Below are positions 1 through 5,208 of a stretch of DNA of 12,576 bases, in pieces. Within the stretch, counting starts at the first letter, position 1, and each line of letters opens with the position of its first letter. Made by a program: the position numbers and the translations under genes. Origin of the DNA: an uncultured Alistipes sp. GTDB lineage: Bacteria; Bacteroidota; Bacteroidia; Bacteroidales; Rikenellaceae. The notes beneath the pieces are model-generated. The model was not told the DNA's origin. It did no database searches and saw only the letters and a list, made by a program, of their open reading frames with translations. The DNA lies in NCBI GenBank assembly GCA_934754975.1, contig CAKVKI010000050.1, positions 1-12,576 of the forward strand, written 5' to 3'.

Positions 1-421
1 CGATGTCGCGGCCGTCCATCACCACGCCGCGGCGGCGTCCCATCTCCTGTTGCATGGCCACCAGCTTGCGGCGCACGGCCGGAATGGCGCTCACGCGGCT
101 CACGCAGTTGCTGACCTCGATCGTCCGGATTTTGCCTTCCGCCAGATCGCCGTTCACGTAGATGTCGCTGGCGCCGCGTTCGGGATTGAACCGGAACGTG
201 ATCGTAATCCGGTCGAGCAGCCTGACGACCGCGTCTTCATCTACGATGCCCGAACGGATCGCTCCGTGTTCGAGCGCATAGAGCGTGACGGCGCGGTACA
301 TGGCGCCCGTGTCGATGAAAATGTAGCCCAGACGCCGGGCGATGGCTTTGGCGAACGTGCTTTTCCCGCACGACGAAAATCCATCGACGGCGATTATGAT
401 TTTGTGTTTAGTATCCGACAT
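1..421 (-). CDS. cmk: Cytidylate kinase, N-terminal 140 codons (3' end off the left edge)
   Basis: Cytidylate kinase phosphorylates CMP and dCMP with ATP in the cytoplasm, feeding pyrimidine nucleotides into RNA and DNA synthesis. The reverse-strand translation begins MSDTKHKIIIAVDGFSSCGK and has a P-loop (GFSSCGKST, residues 14-22) followed by FIDTGAMYRAVTLYAL, the characteristic CMP-kinase substrate region, and ends at the window edge in a VMDGRDI segment, also typical of the family. The ATG at 419-421 is chosen because it lies just before the first conserved strand. The gene overlaps the end of the upstream exporter gene by 14 bases, so the two are probably co-transcribed and may be translationally coupled. 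About 90 residues of a normal bacterial cmk lie outside the window. The assignment rests on motifs read by eye and is firm. Confidence 0.93.
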   Translation of the reverse strand, partial: MSDTKHKIIIAVDGFSSCGKSTFAKAIARRLGYIFIDTGAMYRAVTLYALEHGAIRSGIVDEDAVVRLLDRITITFRFNPERGASDIYVNGDLAEGKIRTIEVSNCVSRVSAIPAVRRKLVAMQQEMGRRRGVVMDGRDI

Positions 422-1085
422 TGGGGAATATATCAAGAAATGTTGAAAGTATCGTATAAATACCCAGTATGCCGATGATAAGGCCCGCGACGTGGTTGAT
501 CGTCAGCATGTGGCGGGGCCGGAAACGGCGGCGGAAGAGGTTGATGACGAAAGCCAGCATCGTCCACCATGCCGCGGCGCCGCCGAAGAATCCCGCGATG
601 ATGAACACCGCGCGGATGAATCCTCCCACTCCTTCGTGCGTGATGTCGCCGCCCGAAATCTTGAAGACGGCGAAGAAGGCGAGAATGTAGGGAATTACCA
701 TGATGAAGTTGGCGATCGTAAGTCCGAAAATCGAGGCGAAGTCCTGCCACAGCGAGGTTTTGCCCGCGCGGTTGCGGCGGATCTGGGGAACGGGATTCTG
801 GGCGAAGATGTAGACGCCGACGATCACCACGAAGATGCCGCCGATTACGCGCAGCAGCGTGTTGTACTGCTCGATCTGGGTTTGGAGCATCGAATAGAAG
901 AACAGCGCCGCCATGGCCATGAAGGTGTCGGCGCAGGCGACGCCCAAGCCCGATACGATCCCCGAGCGGCGGCTTTTCGACAGCGTGCGCTGAATACAGA
1001 GTACGGCTACGGGGCCGACGGTGATCGATGCGGCGACACCTACGCAGATGCCGCGGAACATAACGTCCAGAAATTCAAATCCCAT
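408..1085 (-). CDS. LysE/RhtB-family amino-acid exporter-like membrane protein
   Basis: This 225-residue integral membrane protein has the hydrophobic profile of the LysE translocator family, which exports amino acids or related small molecules across the inner membrane. The N-terminal part carries a family-like stretch (GICVGVAASITVGPVAVLCI, about residues 11-30) with the conserved glycine/proline pattern of the first helix, then RTLSKSRRSGIVSGLGVACAD leading to the second. About six hydrophobic segments follow, with a basic cluster (NLFRRRFRPRH) near residue 185 that probably faces the cytoplasm. Length is normal for the family (about 200-225 aa). The start ATG sits 28 bases downstream of a good TATCTTTG -7 element. 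Its 3' end overlaps cmk by 14 bases. The substrate cannot be deduced; related Bacteroidales proteins are usually annotated only as LysE family transporters. Confidence 0.85.
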   Translation of the reverse strand: MGFEFLDVMFRGICVGVAASITVGPVAVLCIQRTLSKSRRSGIVSGLGVACADTFMAMAALFFYSMLQTQIEQYNTLLRVIGGIFVVIVGVYIFAQNPVPQIRRNRAGKTSLWQDFASIFGLTIANFIMVIPYILAFFAVFKISGGDITHEGVGGFIRAVFIIAGFFGGAAAWWTMLAFVINLFRRRFRPRHMLTINHVAGLIIGILGIYTILSTFLDIFPNVGY

Positions 1086-1113
1086 TTTCGCTTGTTGCGG
1101 AGTTTTCAGTGAG

Positions 1114-1121
1114 CAAAGATA
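1114..1121 (-). promoter_or_regulatory. Bacteroidetes-type -7 element for the exporter-cmk unit
   Basis: On the minus strand the sequence reads TATCTTTG, an exact match to the Bacteroidetes -7 consensus TAnnTTTG, 28 bases upstream of the exporter ATG. No convincing TTTG -33 element is present 19-21 bases further upstream, so the call rests on the -7 box and its position only. Confidence 0.5.
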
Positions 1122-1250
1122 CTAAAAACCTCGGACATCCGCCAGAGGGAGGCAAAAAAAGGGCGCGCCGGGTTGTCGGAAATGGCCGATATGTTGATAA
1201 AATATCGAAAACTTTGGCCGAATTGTTGTATATTGGTACTTCTTAGTCAG

Positions 1251-1258
1251 TATTTTTG
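1251..1258 (+). promoter_or_regulatory. Bacteroidetes-type -7 element for the DUF3467 gene
   Basis: TATTTTTG matches TAnnTTTG exactly and ends 20 bases before the DUF3467 start codon, which would give a short leader of roughly 14 bases. A GTTG at 1225-1228 could act as the -33 element, but with a 22-base spacer it is slightly farther than the usual 19-21. The flanking sequence is A+T-rich, as expected for a promoter. The site points away from the exporter promoter, so the intergenic region 1086-1278 is divergent. Confidence 0.5.
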
Positions 1259-1278
1259 CATAAACAACAATCGGGCCT

Positions 1279-1584
1279 ATGGCAGAAATGAAACAATTCG
1301 GGATCGACCTCGAACTCGACGATACGATCGCTCAGGGCAACTATTCGAATCTGGCGATCATCTCCCACTCTACCTCGGAGTTCATCATCGACTTCGCCGC
1401 GGTGCTTCCCGGCGTGCAGAAAGCGCGCGTCAAAAGCCGCATCATCCTCACGCCCGAGCATGCCAAACGGCTGCTGCGTTCGCTGCAGGAAAACATCGTA
1501 CGTTACGAGAGCAACGTGGGCAAAATCGAGATTCCGACTCCGTCTCCGGCTTCCGAGACCGGGCCGAAAATGGGCGAGGCTTGA
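1279..1584 (+). CDS. DUF3467 family small protein
   Basis: This 101-residue soluble protein matches the DUF3467 family in length and character. It has an acidic N-terminus, a core NYSNLAIISHSTSEFIIDFA (about residues 21-40), then a PGVQKARVKSRIILTPEHAK segment and a helical stretch (RLLRSLQENIVRYESNVGKI), followed by a Pro/Ser-rich tail. The LTPEHAKRLLRSLQENI region is the most family-like part. There is no signal peptide or membrane segment, so it should be cytoplasmic. The function of the family is not established. It is the only plus-strand gene in the window, has its own -7 box, and is transcribed toward a minus-strand gene pair. What looks like half of a terminator hairpin follows its stop codon. 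Confidence 0.85.
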   Translation: MAEMKQFGIDLELDDTIAQGNYSNLAIISHSTSEFIIDFAAVLPGVQKARVKSRIILTPEHAKRLLRSLQENIVRYESNVGKIEIPTPSPASETGPKMGEA

Positions 1585-1590
1585 AAAGTG

Positions 1591-1609
1591 AACAGGGGCG
1601 CTGCTTGAG
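1591..1609 (+). repeat. Left copy of a 19-base inverted repeat flanking the two-gene module
   Basis: AACAGGGGCGCTGCTTGAG at 1591-1609 is matched at 18 of 19 positions by the minus-strand sequence of 3614-3596, with the last 14 bases identical. It lies 7 bases after the DUF3467 stop codon. By position it would be the left arm of that gene's terminator, but no complementary right arm follows; the next bases are TGATTGTATTTTATTG. Confidence 0.75.
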
Positions 1610-1619
1610 TGATTGTATT

Positions 1620-2615
1620 TTATTGCATTATTTCTTTTAGCATCAATTTCTTACCGCCTTTCCCCTGTAAGTAATAAATCTCGGTAATGGTTGGATATCG
1701 GAGCGTTATCACATACACTCCGTTGACATCGTCCTGATACATTTCATTATAGAACAAACGACGTGTGCCGGGAGTGTCTTCGCGGCCTTGTCCGATAATT
1801 TCCGAACGATCCAGGTGCAGGGGTATCCGTTCCTTTTGATCTTTATACTGGACAAAACCGCCTGCCATATCTTCATCGTAAATCGCAAGTCTCAGCCGGC
1901 AGGTATCTTTCGATCCGACGGATTCCAATTCCACATCGATATAGTTGTCGCCGCAATCTTCCTCTTCGAAGACCGGATATCCCTCTTCGTCCTCCAAATA
2001 CGACATCGTGCCGTTTTCTTCTACCTCTACCATGGTCAGGCAGTGCTGTTCGATAAGCACCGCCCGGTTATCCACCAATTTGTAGATTTGCTCCATCTTG
2101 CTGCTTCCGGCGCAGCAATAGTTCGTCGAAGTGATCGTTTTGGAAACGTCGTTAAATTCCAGGTTGGTTCCGCCGATATTACTCTCGAAAAAAGCGCCGG
2201 TCCCGGGATCGAACAGAAAATAAACGCTCGACGTATTCCCATTTGCATATACTCCTTCCAATATGGAAAAATCGTCGTAGCCGTCGAAGTTGTAGTCACC
2301 GCTCCAAAGGGCGTTTCCCACACACCCTAATTCAGTCAGGTCGATTTCCTGCAGGAGCCGGCGCGTGGTTTTATCAAGCACCTGAACACATATCCCTAGG
2401 TTGTAATAATCGGTTGTATCCTTGGACGTTACCAGTTGCAGTGTGAGGGAATCGATTTGTGTTTCATCGATAATTTTGTTTTGCCACCCGCCGCTATTGA
2501 CCTCTTCGGGAGTGCGAAACTCGGTGAAGCGCGGCGGCGCGGAATTCTCCTGCGCCTGCAATCCGGGCAGGAACAGGGGAATCAACAGACACATCAGGAT
2601 TGCTGTCTTTTTCAT
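1620..2615 (-). CDS. Secreted protein with XAC2610-like acidic segment, function unknown
   Basis: A 331-residue protein with a clear export signal (MKKTAILMCLLIPLFLPGLQ, cleavage probably after the AQ near residue 22) and no lipobox. The region around residues 95-145 resembles XAC2610-related proteins: WSGDYNFDGYDDFSILEG (about 104-121) contains a DxNxDGxxDD pattern like a calcium-binding EF-hand or FG-GAP loop, followed by VYFLFDPGTGAFFES. A CC pair at 167-168 and further cysteines suggest disulfides in the periplasm or outside. The C-terminal part (YVITLRYPTITEIYYLQG) looks beta-rich. No catalytic motif was recognised. It follows the neighbouring secreted-protein gene after 7 bases, so both are probably one operon. 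G+C is visibly lower than in flanking genes (28/60 at 1681-1740). The start is set by the signal peptide. Confidence 0.7.
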   Translation of the reverse strand: MKKTAILMCLLIPLFLPGLQAQENSAPPRFTEFRTPEEVNSGGWQNKIIDETQIDSLTLQLVTSKDTTDYYNLGICVQVLDKTTRRLLQEIDLTELGCVGNALWSGDYNFDGYDDFSILEGVYANGNTSSVYFLFDPGTGAFFESNIGGTNLEFNDVSKTITSTNYCCAGSSKMEQIYKLVDNRAVLIEQHCLTMVEVEENGTMSYLEDEEGYPVFEEEDCGDNYIDVELESVGSKDTCRLRLAIYDEDMAGGFVQYKDQKERIPLHLDRSEIIGQGREDTPGTRRLFYNEMYQDDVNGVYVITLRYPTITEIYYLQGKGGKKLMLKEIMQ

Positions 2616-2622
2616 AGGATCG

Positions 2623-3480
2623 CTATTTTACGATAATTTTCATTTCACCGTAGATACGGTCATTTTCCGTGTAGGGCTCAGGACATGTATACAATACCGT
2701 ATTATCGTCCGTCCACGACCAGTCCGCACCGTATCTCCATGCATAAATCAAATCATTGATACGATTATAATTACAATCGCTGTTGTCCGTCCACGACCAG
2801 GTCATATCCCCGGCCCAAAACAAATCGCCGACATGCTCGTATCGGCTCTTTTCCCTGTTCCATTTCTCTATAAAATAGCTGTAGCCGTCTCTTGCGATTG
2901 CATCGGGACCATCGGCATTGATCCGCAACTGTTTGTCGGGCGAAACGGACCACTCCTCGGGACTTATATTTCCGTTCCACTCTGCCGAATTGGTATTGAA
3001 GTCCACCGTATTGTAACCGGCGTCGGAATCGAAAAGCAATATTCTGAGTTCCGGATAGTAGGCGGAAAAGAGAAATTCGAGATCCCGGTACACCTTTGTC
3101 CCGTTGTTGAAGGTAATTTCGAACTCGTTAACAATACGGTTTCCATACTCTTTGGGGATAACCTTCAGTCTCCTGCCGAGCATTTTCTGGACTTTGGCAA
3201 GATCCTCTATTTTCTTGTAAGGCTTGTGCCGCAAGTGTTCCGCCGCCTGTTTCCGGGTTTCGTATTCCTCTTTGGGGATCGACCTTATCCGGATACTGAG
3301 ACTGTCGTTGATCCGTATTTCCACCGTTCCGGATATTTCTTCATCGTAATCGGCATGCGCCGTGCCGCGGGTTCTGGCGCATGAAAAGGAATCTTCCTGC
3401 CGCAGGGTTGAATTTTCCGCCGAAACGGGCACGATAAGCCACAGCAGTGCCGCAGCGGATAAGATGAGACGTAATATCAT
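2623..3480 (-). CDS. Secreted protein of unknown function with a WSWTD repeat
   Basis: A 285-residue protein that I do not recognise. It opens with a signal peptide (MILRLILSAAALLWLIVPVS, cleavage likely after Ala21) and has no lipobox, so it should be periplasmic or secreted. The middle is mixed and fairly charged (residues 60-120, several Lys/Glu/Arg clusters). Near the C-terminus a WSWTD motif occurs twice, at 228-232 and 254-258, encoded by identical 16-base stretches at 2785-2800 and 2707-2722, 78 bases apart and in frame. Three cysteines (34, 236, 266) might allow disulfides. It is the first gene of a two-gene unit, 7 bases before the XAC2610-like gene, and has a good promoter-like site upstream. 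G+C is low compared with the neighbourhood (27/60 at 2701-2760). Confidence 0.68.
   Translation of the reverse strand: MILRLILSAAALLWLIVPVSAENSTLRQEDSFSCARTRGTAHADYDEEISGTVEIRINDSLSIRIRSIPKEEYETRKQAAEHLRHKPYKKIEDLAKVQKMLGRRLKVIPKEYGNRIVNEFEITFNNGTKVYRDLEFLFSAYYPELRILLFDSDAGYNTVDFNTNSAEWNGNISPEEWSVSPDKQLRINADGPDAIARDGYSYFIEKWNREKSRYEHVGDLFWAGDMTWSWTDNSDCNYNRINDLIYAWRYGADWSWTDDNTVLYTCPEPYTENDRIYGEMKIIVK
2707..2800 (-). repeat. Direct repeat of 16 bases encoding WSWTD twice
   Basis: GTCCGTCCACGACCAG (plus-strand form) occurs at 2707-2722 and exactly again at 2785-2800. The offset of 78 bases is 26 codons, so both copies encode WSWTD in the same frame of the secreted-protein gene. Between them the encoded residues are not obviously repeated, so this is a short repeated motif and not a full domain duplication. 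Confidence 0.8.
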
Positions 3481-3504
3481 GTGCTGTAGGTTTGGGATTC
3501 AGAG

Positions 3505-3536
3505 CCAATATACGGGTTTCCGGGATAAAAAACAAA
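3505..3536 (-). promoter_or_regulatory. Bacteroidetes-type promoter for the secreted-protein gene pair
   Basis: On the minus strand a TTTG (3536-3533) is followed after exactly 20 bases by TATATTGG (3512-3505), which differs from TAnnTTTG at one position. The arrangement fits the -33/-7 spacing of Bacteroidetes housekeeping promoters. The -7 box lies 24 bases before the ATG at 3478-3480. The complete element suggests that the pair is transcribed independently of the polysaccharide locus behind it. Confidence 0.55.
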
Positions 3537-3585
3537 CAATCCCGGACTTTCCGGCTTTGAATCCCGATTGCAGGACCGATAATGA

Positions 3586-3611
3586 AAGGGCGCTGCTCAA
3601 GCAGCGCCCTT
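3586..3611 (+). terminator. Strong hairpin terminator, best in the plus direction
   Basis: A perfect 12-base stem (AAGGGCGCTGCT at 3586-3597, AGCAGCGCCCTT at 3600-3611) with a CA apex is followed on the plus strand by TTGTTTTTG, a good T-tract. On the minus strand the trailing sequence is TTTCATTAT, a weaker T-tract, so it may work in both directions. No plus-strand gene ends nearby: the closest is DUF3467, about 2 kb to the left. The minus-strand sulfatase gene ends 166 bases to its right, so ending the polysaccharide operon is its most evident present role. Confidence 0.7.
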
Positions 3612-3614
3612 GTT
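3596..3614 (-). repeat. Right copy of the 19-base inverted repeat flanking the two-gene module
   Basis: Read on the minus strand this is AACAAGGGCGCTGCTTGAG, identical to 1591-1609 except for one base (A for G at the fifth position). The copy includes the right arm and apex of the terminator hairpin and part of its T-tract. The two copies face each other across about 2 kb that contains only the two secreted-protein genes. Confidence 0.75.
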
Positions 3615-3626
3615 TTTGTCCTGCTG

Positions 3627-3753
3627 CGGACTCCGGTCCGTAAGGGCCGTGCGGCAGGCGTTTCTCTGTCCGGCAAAACCGTGCCGGCCGGGTGTATTCG
3701 CCGGACAGGAGTGTTCTGCAGAACTCGGTTCGCACCGTTCGGGACGGTTTTTT
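3627..3753. repeat. Structured intergenic DNA between the sulfatase stop and the terminator
   Basis: The non-coding interval 3481-3776 holds, besides the promoter and terminator listed separately, several inverted repeats: CGGAC/GTCCG at 3627-3640 with a four-base loop; a nine-base pair CTGTCCGGC (3666-3674) and GCCGGACAG (3700-3708) with a 25-base loop; the perfect palindrome GTTCTGCAGAAC (3713-3724); and ACCGT/ACGGT (3734-3748) followed by six Ts. It is the 3' untranslated region of the sulfatase operon, so these may be folded RNA protecting or ending the message. A palindrome such as 3713-3724 could also bind a protein. I see no convincing gene here. Confidence 0.5.
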
Positions 3754-3776
3754 CCGCCCGGAGCCGTTCGGCGCGA

Positions 3777-5180
3777 TTATCTGTATCCCGGCTTGCGCCG
3801 CCCGGCGCCTTCGCGGCCCGTCAGGTCGTCGCCCAGTTCCGCGCGGTACTGTTCGGCGACCGCTTCCAGCTTTTCAGCGATTTCGGGGTGCTGCGACAGC
3901 ACGTTATAGCGTTCGCCCGGGTCGCGCCGCATGTCGTACAGCTCTTTTCCTTCGACACGGCGGGGAGTCATCTCGCCGGGCATGCCGTCGTCGCCGGGCG
4001 TCCCGTAGGCGAGGTAGTCGTGCGGGAAAACCAGCTTGTAGGCGCCGTCGGTCACGGCTTCGAGGCTGTTGTCCTGATAATAGAGACAGAGCGCGTCGCG
4101 GACCGGCGCCGCATCGGGGTCTTCGAGCAGCGGCAGCATGCTCACGCCGTCGATCTTCTGTGCGGGCAGCGGCGCCTGGGCGATCTGGGCGAAGGTCGGC
4201 AGGATGTCGATGTTCGAGGCCAGCCGTTCGCAGACCGTACCCGCAGGTATCGTCCCTTTCCAACGGGCGATAAGCGGCACGCGAAGCCCTCCGTTGAAAG
4301 TCGTGGCCTTGGCTTCGCGCAGGCCCCCGGTCGATCCTGCATGGTTGCCGTAAGCGATCCACGGGCCGTTGTCCGAGGTGAAAATCACCAGCGTGTTACG
4401 CTCCAGCCCCAGCTCTTCGAGTGTCCGGATCACCTCGCCGACACTCCAGTCCAGCTCCATCATCACGTCGCCGTAGAGTCCCTGTTCGCTTTTACCCTTG
4501 AATTTGTCCGAAACGGCCAGCGGTACGTGCGGCATCGAGTGGGCCAGGTAGAGGAAGAACGGGCGGTCCCTGTTCTCGCGGATAAACTTTACGCTCCGCT
4601 CGGTGTAGTCCGTGGTGAGCGTGGTCTGGTCGAGGTTGTAGCCCAGTATCCGGTTGCCTTCGTAGGTCGGCAGGTCGGGGAATTTCCATTTGGGATGGTA
4701 GGGCCACATGTCGTTCGAGTAGGGCAGTCCGTACCACTCGTCGAACCCGTGCTGCAGGGGCAGGAACTTTTCGGCGTCGCCGAGGTGCCATTTGCCGTAG
4801 ATCGCCGTGGCGTAGTCGCGTTTTTTGAGTACTTCGGCGATGGTCTCCTCCTCGTCGCTGATGCCGTAGGGACAGCCCGGATTGGGCGCATGGGCGAAGC
4901 CGATGCGGTTGGGGTAGCACCCCGTGAGCAGTCCTGCGCGGGATGCGCCGCTGATGGGCTGTGCGGCGTAAAAGTTGGTGTACCGCATTCCTTCGAGGGC
5001 CAGGCGGTCGATGTTCGGGGTTTTGTAGCCCAAAGCCCCCGAGAAGGAGAAGTCGCCGTTTCCGGCGTCGTCGAGGTTGATGAGGACGAAATTGACGTAA
5101 TCGGGTTGTTTCGGCTCCGTGTCGCACGAAACGATCCCTGCGGCGGCCGCGGCCGCCGGCAGGATGGGTAAGTATTTCAT
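3777..5180 (-). CDS. S1 family sulfatase (arylsulfatase A-like), serine type, lipoprotein
   Basis: Hydrolyses sulfate esters, probably from a sugar released or presented by the locus. The 467-residue protein has a lipoprotein signal with Cys19 (AGIVSC) followed by acidic residues (DTE), a hint of outer-membrane or surface placement. Sulfatase hallmarks are in order: metal ligands in NLDDAG (Asp37, Asp38), the modification motif SGASRAGLLTG with Ser77 as the residue to become formylglycine, GKWH (Lys130, His132), HSMPH (His214-218), SDNG (Asp270, Asn271) and Lys291. Length is normal. Ser instead of Cys at the motif means maturation by an anaerobic radical-SAM sulfatase-maturating enzyme, which is not in this window. 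It is the last gene of the locus, 28 bases after the other sulfatase. Subfamily and exact substrate cannot be read by eye. Confidence 0.9.
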   Translation of the reverse strand: MKYLPILPAAAAAAGIVSCDTEPKQPDYVNFVLINLDDAGNGDFSFSGALGYKTPNIDRLALEGMRYTNFYAAQPISGASRAGLLTGCYPNRIGFAHAPNPGCPYGISDEEETIAEVLKKRDYATAIYGKWHLGDAEKFLPLQHGFDEWYGLPYSNDMWPYHPKWKFPDLPTYEGNRILGYNLDQTTLTTDYTERSVKFIRENRDRPFFLYLAHSMPHVPLAVSDKFKGKSEQGLYGDVMMELDWSVGEVIRTLEELGLERNTLVIFTSDNGPWIAYGNHAGSTGGLREAKATTFNGGLRVPLIARWKGTIPAGTVCERLASNIDILPTFAQIAQAPLPAQKIDGVSMLPLLEDPDAAPVRDALCLYYQDNSLEAVTDGAYKLVFPHDYLAYGTPGDDGMPGEMTPRRVEGKELYDMRRDPGERYNVLSQHPEIAEKLEAVAEQYRAELGDDLTGREGAGRRKPGYR

Positions 5181-5208
5181 ATTCGGTTTTGTGTTTGAAT
5201 CGTGACGG

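Noticed and set aside
50..478. Plus-strand frame of 142 codons over cmk
   Set aside because: It overlaps the well-supported cmk and has no family-like motif.
1591..3614. Insertion sequence or classical transposon
   Set aside because: The inverted repeats are suggestive, but there is no transposase or integrase and no flanking target duplication, so it is not called a mobile element.
3499..3735. Minus-strand frame of 78 codons between the sulfatase and the secreted-protein genes
   Set aside because: It runs through the terminator hairpin and several inverted repeats and its translation has no coherent hydrophobic or domain pattern.
3734..3753. Second plus-strand terminator (ACCGT/ACGGT stem with six Ts)
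   Set aside because: The stem is only five bases and no plus-strand transcript is expected there; kept only as part of the structured interval.
3582..5171. Plus-strand open frame of 529 codons opposite the first sulfatase
   Set aside because: The minus strand carries a complete sulfatase with all catalytic motifs; the opposite frame shows no domain, no signal and shadow-type composition.
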